Shown here in pieces: positions 26,231 to 35,154 of a stretch of 64,000 bases of DNA. The number at the start of each line of letters is the position of its first letter. Position 1 is the first letter of the stretch. Source of the stretch: Burkholderiales bacterium (GTDB taxonomy: Bacteria > Pseudomonadota > Gammaproteobacteria > Burkholderiales > Casimicrobiaceae); NCBI GenBank assembly GCA_025354165.1, contig JANXNI010000016.1, positions 1 to 64,000 of the forward strand. The letters run 5' to 3'. The position numbers and the translations under genes were made by a program. A model generated the notes under the pieces. That model made no database searches, was not told the origin of the DNA, and saw only the letters and a list, made by a program, of their open reading frames with translations.

Positions 26231-28303
26231 CTATTTAGTCTGCGCAAGAATAAAGCTCAACCAGGTCTCGCGATCTTCGACCTGTTGCGCGGTGGACTTG
26301 CCAGTGCCGTGACCGGAGTCGTAGTCCATTTTGAGCATGATCGGGTTAGTTTGTCCGACGTTGGCTTGCGCCATCGCCACGAATTTTTTCGCGTGCAGTG
26401 GATCGACTCGCGTGTCATTCTCACCGGCAATCACGAGCATCGTTGGCATGTTCACGCCGACACGGATGTTGTGGTACGGCGAGTAGCGCATGAGCCACGC
26501 AAAATCAGCCGCTTTGTCCGGGTCGCCGTACTCGGGGATCCAGTAGCGTGCGATGCGGAATTTGTGATAGCGCACCATGTCGAGCAGCGGCACGGAACAG
26601 ACAATTGCCTTGAACAAATCGGGGCGTTGCGTCGCGGCAGCACCGACTAACAAGCCGCCATTACTACCGCCAAACGCGACCAGTTTTTTCGAGTTGGTGT
26701 AGCCCTCTTTGATCAACCATTCCGCGCTCGCGTAGAAGTCATCAAACACGTTCTGTTTGTTACCGAGCATGCCGCCTTCGTGCCACGCTTCGCCGTACTC
26801 ATTGCCACCGCGCAAGCCCGGCTGCGCGACGATAACACCGCGATTAATCAAGGTGGCGAACGCGCCAAGATAGCTCACGTTGATGCCGATATTGAAGCCA
26901 CCGTAACCGTAAATCACAGCCGAGTTATTGCCGTCGAGTTGGGTGCCTTTTTTGTAGCTTAAAAACATCGGCACTTTGGTGCCGTCGCGGCTTGTCACGT
27001 AAACCTGTTTGGTCTCGATGTTCGCGGTATCGAGCACCGATTCGTCCTGATACAAAAACTGCCATTCGAGCTTGTCGGCGTCGAGTTTGTAGAGCTTGAA
27101 CGGTGCGGTGAACGTGCCGAGCGCGGCGTACAGCGTGTTGCTGTCGCGGTCATAGGAGAGGCTAGTGACGCTGCCGAATTCCGGCGCGGGCAATTCGCGT
27201 ACGAATTTGCCATCGAGATCAAGGATGCGGATGCGCGACAACAGCTCGCGTTTTTCCGTGACGATGATGTTTTTCTTGGTGACAACGAAGGATTCAAGCA
27301 CCGCGTCTTTTTGCTCGGGCAGGATTTCTTTCCAGTCCTTGTATTCGGGCTTCGCGACGTTCGCTTTGAGCAGTCGACCGTTCGGCGAACCGGCGCTGGT
27401 TTGCGCGTAAATCGTGTCGCCGATGATCTCGATGTTTGCACGCGCACCTTTCTCGGAAAAGATCACACGCGGGGTGTCACTCGTGCCCGTTTTTTGAATC
27501 GAGACGGTGTTCTGCTGCCAGCCTTCGCCGAGGTCATAAATCGTGTACGGCGCGTATTCAAAGTCCGCCACGCTGCCCCAATTTTTGGCATCGGCCCAAC
27601 GCAGAACGACTGGCGCATCCTTCACAGGATTACCAAGCGTGAGCTTCTGCCAGAACAGCGGTTGCTGCTTCATCACCTGCTCTTGCGTGCGCTGTTCGAT
27701 GTACGCGATCTTGTTGTCCGCTGTCCACGATACGCCCTGCACTTGCACCAGCGGCGCATGTACGGTCGCGCCGGTTTTGCTGTTGATGAAATACTGCGTC
27801 GGCAGCTCGTCGCCTGCGACCTGAATGCCGACGGCGATGATGCTGGCATCGCGCGTGTACGACGTGCCTGAGAGCGATGATTTGCCGGACGGATCGAGTT
27901 TCACGGGATCGAACAGCAGCACTTCTTTGCCGTCGAGACGCGTGTAGAGTTTGGCTTGCGCTTCGCCCTTCACTTTGCGGGTGAAGAATTCGCGGCCTTT
28001 CTTGAACGAAGGCGGCGACGTGATGGTGCGATCGGTGTAGCGCGTCAATTCGTCTCTGAGACCAGGGACTTCCGGTGCGTTTTTTCCGAGCCAAGCGCGC
28101 GCGGCGTCGTGCTGAGCACGCGTCCACTTGACGACCTCTTCGTTCTTGTTGTCTTCAAGCCAGCGATACGGATCGGTAATCGTCGTGCCGTGCACCGTGT
28201 CGGTGACGGGACGTGCGGGTGTAGGCGGTGGGTTAAGCGGCTGCGCATTGAGCGCGAGCGGAAAGACGGAAGTCGCGAGAGCAGCCAACAGGAAATTTTT
28301 CAT
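26231..28303 (-). CDS. Prolyl oligopeptidase family serine peptidase (S9A), exported
   Basis: This is a 690-residue protein with a signal peptide ending near LNAQP. It then has the family start TDPYRWLEDNKNEEVVKWTRAQ. A seven-bladed propeller covers about residues 75-420. The C-terminal hydrolase domain has the nucleophile in AFGGSNGGLLVGA, the Asp in AGENDTRVDPLHAKKF and the His in DYDSGHGTGKST. YGYGGFNIGINVSYL is the usual oxyanion-Tyr region. It should cleave after Pro in short peptides, here in the periplasm. It is co-transcribed with dsbB (15-bp gap) and the DUF6265 gene. Confidence 0.95.
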   Translation of the reverse strand: MKNFLLAALATSVFPLALNAQPLNPPPTPARPVTDTVHGTTITDPYRWLEDNKNEEVVKWTRAQHDAARAWLGKNAPEVPGLRDELTRYTDRTITSPPSFKKGREFFTRKVKGEAQAKLYTRLDGKEVLLFDPVKLDPSGKSSLSGTSYTRDASIIAVGIQVAGDELPTQYFINSKTGATVHAPLVQVQGVSWTADNKIAYIEQRTQEQVMKQQPLFWQKLTLGNPVKDAPVVLRWADAKNWGSVADFEYAPYTIYDLGEGWQQNTVSIQKTGTSDTPRVIFSEKGARANIEIIGDTIYAQTSAGSPNGRLLKANVAKPEYKDWKEILPEQKDAVLESFVVTKKNIIVTEKRELLSRIRILDLDGKFVRELPAPEFGSVTSLSYDRDSNTLYAALGTFTAPFKLYKLDADKLEWQFLYQDESVLDTANIETKQVYVTSRDGTKVPMFLSYKKGTQLDGNNSAVIYGYGGFNIGINVSYLGAFATLINRGVIVAQPGLRGGNEYGEAWHEGGMLGNKQNVFDDFYASAEWLIKEGYTNSKKLVAFGGSNGGLLVGAAATQRPDLFKAIVCSVPLLDMVRYHKFRIARYWIPEYGDPDKAADFAWLMRYSPYHNIRVGVNMPTMLVIAGENDTRVDPLHAKKFVAMAQANVGQTNPIMLKMDYDSGHGTGKSTAQQVEDRETWLSFILAQTK

Positions 28304-28318
28304 AAAACGTTGAATCGT

Positions 28319-28828
28319 CTAAGCCTTGTGGGCACGATGGTTAATAAGCAAAAACGCCGCGATGACGGCGAGTACGAAAAAGAGCAAAGTCCACGCCGGG
28401 ATCGGCAGGCCGAGGATCAGATCAATTTTGTTGCACTCGACACTGCCCTTGAGCGCGCGCGAAAAAACATCCATGAACGGCAGCGAGTCGAGCATGTAGG
28501 TAATGCCCATGCCGCAGCTCGGCAGTGCATCGGCAGGCATCGACTGGATGTAGAGATGACGGGCCGCGAGCACAGCACCGCCGCCGCCGGTCAACAGCGC
28601 CAGCCAGGCGATGAGGCGTGCACCCGGTTTTCCGGGATTCATGACGGCTCCGACCAGAAACACGAGCCCCAAAGCAACCACTGCGACGCGCTGAAACCAG
28701 CACATCGGGCACGGCTCCAGCATCTGCACATATTGCAGATAAAGCGCATAAGCAATCAGCCCCGCGCAGATCAAAAAGCCCGTGAGATAAGCGCTGCGGC
28801 GGGAGGGGAACAAGGCGAGTGGATTCAT
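28319..28828 (-). CDS. dsbB: Disulfide bond formation protein B
   Basis: This is a 169-residue inner-membrane quinone reductase that reoxidises DsbA. It has four predicted helices. The first periplasmic loop has the Cys pair in EPCPMCWFQRVAV, and the second has Cys residues in ALPSCGMG and SVECNKI, separated by about 26 residues as expected. The conserved Arg needed for quinone binding follows the first pair (QRVAV). It is the promoter-proximal gene of the dsbB-peptidase-DUF6265 unit. The grouping suggests periplasmic protein quality functions. Confidence 0.95.
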   Translation of the reverse strand: MNPLALFPSRRSAYLTGFLICAGLIAYALYLQYVQMLEPCPMCWFQRVAVVALGLVFLVGAVMNPGKPGARLIAWLALLTGGGGAVLAARHLYIQSMPADALPSCGMGITYMLDSLPFMDVFSRALKGSVECNKIDLILGLPIPAWTLLFFVLAVIAAFLLINHRAHKA

Positions 28829-28926
28829 GGAAGCTGCGGAGTATGTAGCTGGCGCACGCGTTGCGGCTGATGACTGCGACGAATTGCGAACGGAGTGGAT
28901 GAAATACGAACTTTCCGGGTCAGACA

Positions 28927-29055
28927 GCGCTACGGCTTTTGGCTGAAACGCCTATTCTATTGGGGCTAGATTAACTTAATGCCGATTATCGACTTTCATC
29001 AATAATTAACGCTTGCCCACGTGCACGGGCCGTTTTATTGAAAAGCTGTTAACGC
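28927..29055. repeat. Inverted-pair repeat, locus 3
   Basis: The left unit (28927-28972) reads CGGCTTTTGGCTGAAACGCC and ends in TGGGGCTAGATT. The right unit (29011-29053) reads TTGCCCACGTGCACGGGCCG, then TTTTATTGAAAAGCTGTTAAC. The spacer holds ATTATCGACTTTCATCAA. It fills most of the gap between the dsbB operon start and the end of the next minus-strand gene. Confidence 0.75.
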
Positions 29056-29059
29056 AAAG

Positions 29060-30202
29060 TCAGTGCAAATGGAGGGGCCCAAGCGCTTTTTCTGCGGCAT
29101 CTTCTAGCGCATCCGCCCGAAACAACATCGGCAATTTGCTCTCGTTGTCGATGTCGGGAAACACGTCCGCCAGCACCGTCACCGACGCCACGTTGCATTC
29201 GCGCAGCAAGTCCGACATCAGCACCGCCACGTCTTGGGCACGGTCGGTCGCCTGAAGTTCCGCGCGGAAGCCTTCGGCCCCTTTTTCGTCGAACGGATTG
29301 GACAGCGAAAGGCGAACCTCGCCGCCGTCGGCCGTGCGATGCGCGGAGATCACGGCTTCGGGCTCGCCGACGCTCGAGCGAAATTTGCGAATGGCGTTTG
29401 TGGCGAACAGCTGCAACGACACTTCGCGTTGCGCCGCCCCGCCCTGCATCAACGCCGACAGCGGCGAGCGCGGTGGGCGCGGCATGGCGAGCAACGACAA
29501 GGTGCCGCCGCCCAATTGTTTGGCGATGGTCTGCGTGAACGGCATGCCCCATTTGCCGGTGTCGTTCGCTGTGAGCAAATCCACACCGGGACCTGCAAGC
29601 GCAGTGCCGACCAAGAAACGCAGGAACACGCTTTCCTGATTCGCAGGCACGGGTAGCGACGCTTTTTCGATGGCAATGGCCGCACCCGACGCTGGCGACC
29701 ACCAGCCGAGGCTGGCAGGCAATTTTTCTAGCGCCATTGCACTGGCGGGGGCCAACGCGTTCGACAAAACGAAACTCTCGTTGCCACGCAACGCGCCGTT
29801 CGCCTTCATGAGCGCGGTGATTTCGTCAATATTCGGTAGCGCGCCGGGCACATTCACTGGGCCACTATTCGCGGTAACGATCACTAAAGGAATCGCGAAT
29901 ACGGTCGAAGGCAGCGCGACATCGCCACGCATGCGACCCGCGTCGACGTGAGCGCTCGCCAGCGTACGCGTGATGTGGCGCAGGACGGCGTGCGATGGGG
30001 CACGCGACAGGGCATCTGCGATCTCGCTAACGTCGCCCGACAGCAGCAAAGCGGCGAGTCGTTCACGCAATTCAGTGTCGCGTTTTTCCTGAACGACACC
30101 TATCTCAGCGGCGAGCGAAGCCAGCGCCAGATCAATCAGGGAATTAGATTGCGCATTGTCATAAATTGGAAAAGCGCGCGGGTCGGGGAGATGAAACTGC
30201 AT
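29060..30202 (-). CDS. Conserved hypothetical protein, possibly DUF2863
   Basis: This is a 380-residue soluble protein from ATG 30202 (MQFHLPDPRAFPIYDNAQ). A longer start at 30289 would run through a REP palindrome and is unlikely. The N-terminal helical part (SLIDLALASLAAEIG, LLLSGDVSEIADAL) and the middle strand LPSTVFAIPLVIVTANSG, with later LFATNAIRKFRSSVGEPEAVI, recall the betaproteobacterial DUF2863 family. That match is from memory and unverified. No signal peptide or membrane segment is seen and no function is known. Confidence 0.65.
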   Translation of the reverse strand: MQFHLPDPRAFPIYDNAQSNSLIDLALASLAAEIGVVQEKRDTELRERLAALLLSGDVSEIADALSRAPSHAVLRHITRTLASAHVDAGRMRGDVALPSTVFAIPLVIVTANSGPVNVPGALPNIDEITALMKANGALRGNESFVLSNALAPASAMALEKLPASLGWWSPASGAAIAIEKASLPVPANQESVFLRFLVGTALAGPGVDLLTANDTGKWGMPFTQTIAKQLGGGTLSLLAMPRPPRSPLSALMQGGAAQREVSLQLFATNAIRKFRSSVGEPEAVISAHRTADGGEVRLSLSNPFDEKGAEGFRAELQATDRAQDVAVLMSDLLRECNVASVTVLADVFPDIDNESKLPMLFRADALEDAAEKALGPLHLH

Positions 30203-30210
30203 CCCGCAAT

Positions 30211-30311
30211 TGTAGGAGCGGCTCGCGTCGGCCATCGCTGCGTACCTGTGGGAGCGGCTTTGCCGCGATTGCGGCGATGGCCACCCCATCGCGGCAAAGC
30301 CACTCCTACAG
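30211..30311. repeat. REP-type palindromes, composite copy
   Basis: One arm reads TGTAGGAGCGGCTCGCG (from 30211). A complete palindrome follows, TGTGGGAGCGGCTTTGCCGC (from 30247), pairing with GCGGCAAAGCCACTCCTACA (to 30310). It lies between two minus-strand genes and is the longest copy in the window. Confidence 0.85.
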
Positions 30312-30319
30312 TCAGATTG

Positions 30320-31177
30320 TCATCGCCCGCCTACCGCAAAAGTAGCCAGCTTGCCCATCACGCGTTCAAGCGAAGCCTTCAACACCCCGTAATTGCTGTT
30401 CCGCTCCCGCGTTGCTTCATTCATATAAAGCTTGCGATTGAGTTCAATCTGAATGCTGTGGCGGTTCTCCAGCGGGCGACCGAAGCGTTTGACCAGTTCA
30501 ACGCCCTTGTAGGGATCGTTAATCGCCACGCTTAAGCCCTCAGCACGAAACGCTGCCGCAAGCAGCGCTGTCATTTCCGGCGCACAGGTGCTTCCGTCAC
30601 GATCCCCCAGCACGACATCGGCGAACGGCGTACCCGTCTTTACCCAGGAAACTGTTCCCGCAACGGCAGGCATTGAATGACAATTAACGTGGGCTACACG
30701 TCCATGCGCAGCGTGTGCGGCATCAATTGCCCGAGTGACCACAGCCCAGTACGCGACGTGACAGCGCTCGATGCGCCGCGACACCTCGGCCACACTCAGT
30801 TTGCGCGCATAAATCGGCGAATTGTCATCCAGCACGCGCCAGATCAGGCCGATGCCCGATTTCGTCTTCGGCGAAAGATCGACCGGGCCGGGCCACTGTC
30901 CGTCGATCATGCTGGTATCGATGTCCTCCACTCGGCGATTCGGGTCGAGATAACTACGCGGGAACTCGGCACTCACCAGCGTTGCGCCTAGCGCGGGCGC
31001 GAAGCTGTAGAGGTCATCGACATCGGTATCTTCCGCCTTGCGCAAATGCTGAAAATCGCAGGCGTAAGCGAAATCGTCGGGATAGTGTTGCCCGCTGTGC
31101 GGCGAATCAAAAACGAGCGGAATTGAGGCAACGCCGGACAGCGGGGACTCAACGCGAACAGGGGTGAAATCTTGCAT
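30320..31177 (-). CDS. N-formylglutamate amidohydrolase family protein
   Basis: This is a 285-residue enzyme. The FGase fold is recognised by IPLVFDSPHSGQHYPDDF near the start, AEDTDVDDLYSFAPALGATL, the EFPRSYLDPNR motif, and VNCHSMPA later, which carries metal or active-site residues. The family hydrolyses N-formyl-L-glutamate (last step of one histidine degradation branch) or related acylated amino acids. No hut genes are nearby, so the substrate is open. It is divergent from proS with a 74-bp shared promoter region. Confidence 0.92.
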   Translation of the reverse strand: MQDFTPVRVESPLSGVASIPLVFDSPHSGQHYPDDFAYACDFQHLRKAEDTDVDDLYSFAPALGATLVSAEFPRSYLDPNRRVEDIDTSMIDGQWPGPVDLSPKTKSGIGLIWRVLDDNSPIYARKLSVAEVSRRIERCHVAYWAVVTRAIDAAHAAHGRVAHVNCHSMPAVAGTVSWVKTGTPFADVVLGDRDGSTCAPEMTALLAAAFRAEGLSVAINDPYKGVELVKRFGRPLENRHSIQIELNRKLYMNEATRERNSNYGVLKASLERVMGKLATFAVGGR

Positions 31178-31251
31178 GTCGTGAGAATAGGCGAAAATTA
31201 CCGGCTATGCAGCGACTCTCGTAGCGCGTCACCCTTACTGTCACGCAAAAA

Positions 31252-32976
31252 ATGAAACTCAGCAACTTTTTCCTCTCCACCACCAAAGAAGCGCCCGCCG
31301 AAGCGGAAATTGTCTCGCACCAATTGATGATGCGCGCAGGCATGATCAAAAAGCTCGGTGCCGGCATTTACACCTGGATGCCGCTGGGCGTTCGTGTACT
31401 TCGCAAGGTCGAAAACATCGTGCGTGAGGAGATGAATGCCGCCGGAGCCGTCGAGCTTTTGATGCCGGTGATTCAGCCAGCGGAGCTGTGGCAGGAATCG
31501 GGCCGCTGGGACAAGATGGGCCCAGAGATGATGCGCATTAAAGATCGCCATGATCGCGACTTTATCGTGCAGCCTACGAGCGAAGAAGTGATTACCGATA
31601 TCGCGCGGCAGGAGCTGCGCTCGTGGCGTCAGTTACCGAAGAATTTCTATCACATTCAAACCAAATTTCGCGACGAGCGGCGCCCACGTTTTGGCGTGAT
31701 GCGCTCGCGTGAATTCATCATGAAAGACGCGTATTCGTTCGACGTGGACAAAGATGGTTTGATGAAAAGCTATCAGATCATGTACGACGCTTACGCCAGG
31801 ATTTTCACGCGACTGGGGCTTGAATTCCGCGCAGTAAATGCCGACACCGGCAACATCGGCGGCTTCGCATCGCATGAGTTTCAGGTGCTTGCCGAGAGTG
31901 GTGAGGACGTGATTGCGTACGCCCCGGATTCCGACTTTGCGGCGAACCTTGAGATGGCAGAGGGCGTCGCACCTGTTGCGCCGCGAGCCGCAGCCAGCAA
32001 GGCGCTGGAGCTGGTTCACACGCCCGGTCAAAAGACCTGCGAAGACGTTGGCACATTCCTGAAATTGCCGCTGGAGCGTCAGCTTAAAGCGATGATGTAC
32101 ATGAGCGATTCGGGCTTCGTGCTGTGCATGCTGCGCGCCGATCACATGGTCAACGAAATCAAGCTGGGCAAGGTGCCTGCGCTCGCGAACTACCGGCCCG
32201 CGACGGCTGAAGAAATCGAGGCGCATCTCGGCGTGGAGCCTGGTTATTGCGGCCCTGTTCCACGTCATGGCAATGCCCATCCCGACAAAGTGATCGTGGT
32301 GGCAGATCGCACTGCTGCCGCGATGGCCGACTTCGTCTGCGGTGCCAACGAATCGGGCTATCACGTCACCGGCGGCAACTGGGGCCGCGACTGTCCTGAG
32401 CCTGATGTCGTCGCCGATATCCGCAGCGTTGTTGACGGCGACGCTTCGCCTGATGGCAAAGGCGTGCTCAAACTACGTCGCGGTATCGAGGTCGGCCATG
32501 TGTTCGCGCTGGGGCAAGCGTATTCCGCCAAATTGGGCGCGAAGTTTCTCGACAAGGATCAAAAAGAGCAGGTCATGGAGATGGGCTGCTATGGTATCGG
32601 CATCACGCGTGTCGTAGCGGCAGCCATTGAGCAGAATCATGACGAAAAAGGCATCATCTGGCCGCAGGCAATGGCACCGTTCGCGGTAGTGATTGCGGCG
32701 CTGGGTTACGACCGGAGCGCCGAGGTGAAGGCAGAGGCGGATTCCCTCTACGCTTCGCTTTCTGCATCTGGCGTTGACGTCGCGCTCGATGATCGCGGCG
32801 AGCGCCCCGGCGTGATGTTTGCGGAGCTTGAATTGATCGGGATTCCGCACCGCATCACCATCGGCGATCGTGGCTTGAAAGAAGGCATGGTTGAGTATCA
32901 GGCGCGACGGGATACGGCGGCGACGAAAGTGCCGCTGGCTGAGATTGCCGCGTTCGTGGCCAGGGCGCTGGCGTAA
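31252..32976 (+). CDS. proS: Prolyl-tRNA synthetase
   Basis: This is a 574-residue class II synthetase of the bacterial type. Motif 1/2 landmarks are [30 protein letters not shown], and [20 protein letters not shown]. An INS editing domain is inserted between motifs 2 and 3 (about residues 225-405, including [13 protein letters not shown] and [18 protein letters not shown]). Motif 3 lies in [18 protein letters not shown]. The C-terminal anticodon-binding domain has [19 protein letters not shown]. Length is normal. A REP palindrome follows the stop. Confidence 0.98.
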   Translation: MKLSNFFLSTTKEAPAEAEIVSHQLMMRAGMIKKLGAGIYTWMPLGVRVLRKVENIVREEMNAAGAVELLMPVIQPAELWQESGRWDKMGPEMMRIKDRHDRDFIVQPTSEEVITDIARQELRSWRQLPKNFYHIQTKFRDERRPRFGVMRSREFIMKDAYSFDVDKDGLMKSYQIMYDAYARIFTRLGLEFRAVNADTGNIGGFASHEFQVLAESGEDVIAYAPDSDFAANLEMAEGVAPVAPRAAASKALELVHTPGQKTCEDVGTFLKLPLERQLKAMMYMSDSGFVLCMLRADHMVNEIKLGKVPALANYRPATAEEIEAHLGVEPGYCGPVPRHGNAHPDKVIVVADRTAAAMADFVCGANESGYHVTGGNWGRDCPEPDVVADIRSVVDGDASPDGKGVLKLRRGIEVGHVFALGQAYSAKLGAKFLDKDQKEQVMEMGCYGIGITRVVAAAIEQNHDEKGIIWPQAMAPFAVVIAALGYDRSAEVKAEADSLYASLSASGVDVALDDRGERPGVMFAELELIGIPHRITIGDRGLKEGMVEYQARRDTAATKVPLAEIAAFVARALA

Positions 32977-32986
32977 TCGGAACAAT

Positions 32987-33077
32987 TGTAGGAGCGGCGA
33001 AAGCCGCGAAAAGCGTTGCCAATGCAAAAATGATTGCAGCGTATCGAACCATTCGCGGCTCTCACCGCTCCTACAGT
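32987..33077. repeat. REP-type palindrome after proS
   Basis: TGTAGGAGCGGCGAAAGCCGCGA (from 32987) pairs with the distal TTCGCGGCT...ACCGCTCCTACAG (to 33076) around about 40 nt. It starts about 10 bp after the proS stop and ends right before the presumed start of the transglycosylase gene. Confidence 0.8.
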
Positions 33078-33079
33078 TT

Positions 33080-33694
33080 GTGAATCACACAGTGAATTTT
33101 CGCGTCTTTGTTGTTGCGTTTTTCATGCTCGCTAGCGGTGCGTTGCGTGCGGGCGCTCAAGCCGAAGAAAAGCTCTCCGCCAGCGTTCAAACCACGCTCG
33201 CCTCAGCGATCGCGGATCGAAGCGCGCAACGCCTGATCGGCGATCCCAAAGAAGTGCAAGCCTGGCTCGCCGAAATGTCGTCCCGGCTCGCCAAGCGCAT
33301 GCCGGACAGCGAACAACGGAACGAATTTCTGGTGACGGTTCAATACGAAGCCAGCCGCGCCGGACTTGACCCGCAGCTGGTGCTGGCGGTGATCAATCAT
33401 GAAAGTGCATTTCGCAAATACGCGATTTCGTCGGCGTCCGCGCGTGGATTTATGCAAGTGATGCCGTTCTGGGTGAAACTCATCGGGACGCCAGAGCACA
33501 ACCTGTTTCACCTGCGCACGAATCTGCGTTACGGCTGCGTGATTTTGCGCCACTATCTCGACATCGAAAAGGGTGACGTCGTTCGCGCTCTGGCCCGCTA
33601 CAACGGTTCGCTCGGTCGATTCGAATACCCGAACACGGTGCTCGGAATGCAGGAGAGTCGCTGGAAGTGGTCCCCCGCAAAACCGCCGGGCTGA
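33080..33694 (+). CDS. Lytic transglycosylase (SLT domain), exported
   Basis: This is a 204-residue protein from GTG 33080, the first start after the REP element; GTG 33092 is equally possible. Both give a signal peptide (VFVVAFFMLASGALRAGAQA). The SLT domain spans about residues 85-190, with the catalytic Glu in LAVINHESAFRKYAISSASARGF, then MQVMPFW, YGCVILRHYLD and ALARYNGSLGR. It cleaves peptidoglycan glycan strands with 1,6-anhydro formation. Its TGA shares the palindrome TGATCA with the stop of the convergent diguanylate cyclase gene, leaving no gap at all. Confidence 0.9.
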   Translation: MNHTVNFRVFVVAFFMLASGALRAGAQAEEKLSASVQTTLASAIADRSAQRLIGDPKEVQAWLAEMSSRLAKRMPDSEQRNEFLVTVQYEASRAGLDPQLVLAVINHESAFRKYAISSASARGFMQVMPFWVKLIGTPEHNLFHLRTNLRYGCVILRHYLDIEKGDVVRALARYNGSLGRFEYPNTVLGMQESRWKWSPAKPPG

Positions 33695-35044
33695 TCAGGC
33701 CATCGCGTAACGAACCACGCCCTTCCCTGCGCTCTTCGCCTCGTACATTGCTGCGTCGGCACGACGAATCAAATCGGCGGCGAGGTTCGAAAGAGGCGGA
33801 TGCATGGCGACGCCAATCGACGCACCAATCACGGCCTCGCCCCCATTGAAGCAGCACGGTGGCGACAAAGCATCAAACACGCGCTCCGCCAGCGAACTCG
33901 GCGACCCGGGCTGTACGTCAACATCCAGCAAAAGCACAAATTCGTCGCCGCCCAGGCGCGCGACAAAATCAGTCGCTCGCGCAACGCTGCGCAGCCTGTC
34001 GGCTACCTCTTTCAGCACCTCGTCACCCGCAGCGTGACCGTGCAAATCATTGACGCGTTTGAAGCCATCGAGGTCAATGAACAACAGCGCTACCGCCTCG
34101 CCCGTTCGCTCGGCGCGCGTTAGCGCATGGGACAAACGCTCGGTCAACATACGACGATTAGCGAGGCCGGTAAGCGTGTCGTGCGTCGCGATATGGAGCA
34201 GTTGTTCTGCCGCCTCCACCCGAGCCGAAACGTCCTGCACCAGCGCCTGAACTGACGTGACTTTGCCTCTGACGTCAGTTAATGCTGAATTAAACCAGTC
34301 ACAATAGACGGTATGACCATCGCTGTGCCTGATCTTCGCTTCAACCCGATTGCTCGATTCAGCGCCAGAGGTCAGACTGGCAAATGCGGCCACCAGCGCC
34401 TCATTTCCGTCTGCGATGGTAGGTACGCTAAAAAGCGGACGGCCAACGAGCGCTGCAGGATCCAGGCCGAGCATCACGGATACGCGAGAGGAGCAGCGGG
34501 CTACCCGCAGGTTATCGTCCAGTTCAAACACGGTGAGCGGACTGTTGTCCATATGTGATGACAGCCGCTCATTGGCAGCTCGCAATGCATCTGACGAGAG
34601 CTTTAATTCGTGCACTTTCATCGAGCAGGACATGAGGCCGATAACCGCGCCGGCCTCATCGCGCCAGGGAGTCAGCGCAACCGTGAACCAGATGCCGTCG
34701 CTCATCACCACCTTGGAGCGACGTTCGTACGTCACGAATTCGCCCGCCATCGCGCGGTCGACGTACGGCTTGAATTCGGTCACATGGTCCGGGCCATAAA
34801 GCGCGAATAAGGACTCGCCAAGCAACGCCTCGGGAGTCGTCGCGAATGAACGGGCAAACGCCTCGTTAACGTAAACGAATCGCATATAGCGGTCAACGAG
34901 CGACACGCTGGCACCCAACGAACGATCCAGCGCGTGCACCAATATCTCCCACGGCATCCGATGAGCGATGGACGGTAACGGTGGCAACGACACGGCGGCA
35001 GGCTCCGTGAGTTCGAGCGGCGGCGTCATGTCAGATGCCGACAC
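33695..35044 (-). CDS. PAS-PAS-GGDEF diguanylate cyclase
   Basis: This is a 449-residue cytosolic protein. PAS 1 lies at about 30-145 (VSLVDRYMRFVYVNEAFARS). PAS 2 lies at about 160-275 (LTVFELDDNLRVARCSSRVS), with a following PAC-type strand. The GGDEF domain starts around residue 285 with ATHDTLTGLANRRMLTERL. The active site RLGGDEFVLLL is intact, and an RxxD inhibitory site (RATD) precedes it by five residues. So it should make cyclic di-GMP with product inhibition. No EAL domain and no membrane segment are seen. The PAS ligand or cofactor is unknown. Confidence 0.95.
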   Translation of the reverse strand: MSASDMTPPLELTEPAAVSLPPLPSIAHRMPWEILVHALDRSLGASVSLVDRYMRFVYVNEAFARSFATTPEALLGESLFALYGPDHVTEFKPYVDRAMAGEFVTYERRSKVVMSDGIWFTVALTPWRDEAGAVIGLMSCSMKVHELKLSSDALRAANERLSSHMDNSPLTVFELDDNLRVARCSSRVSVMLGLDPAALVGRPLFSVPTIADGNEALVAAFASLTSGAESSNRVEAKIRHSDGHTVYCDWFNSALTDVRGKVTSVQALVQDVSARVEAAEQLLHIATHDTLTGLANRRMLTERLSHALTRAERTGEAVALLFIDLDGFKRVNDLHGHAAGDEVLKEVADRLRSVARATDFVARLGGDEFVLLLDVDVQPGSPSSLAERVFDALSPPCCFNGGEAVIGASIGVAMHPPLSNLAADLIRRADAAMYEAKSAGKGVVRYAMA

Positions 35045-35154
35045 GAAGATGGCGAAGCCGATGAATCGCTCATCGTGCGACCGGCAGACCTATGCGATGG
35101 GTAACTTGTAGCCATACAATCTATTTTCCGGACTTTTACCAATACGAGCAAGCG

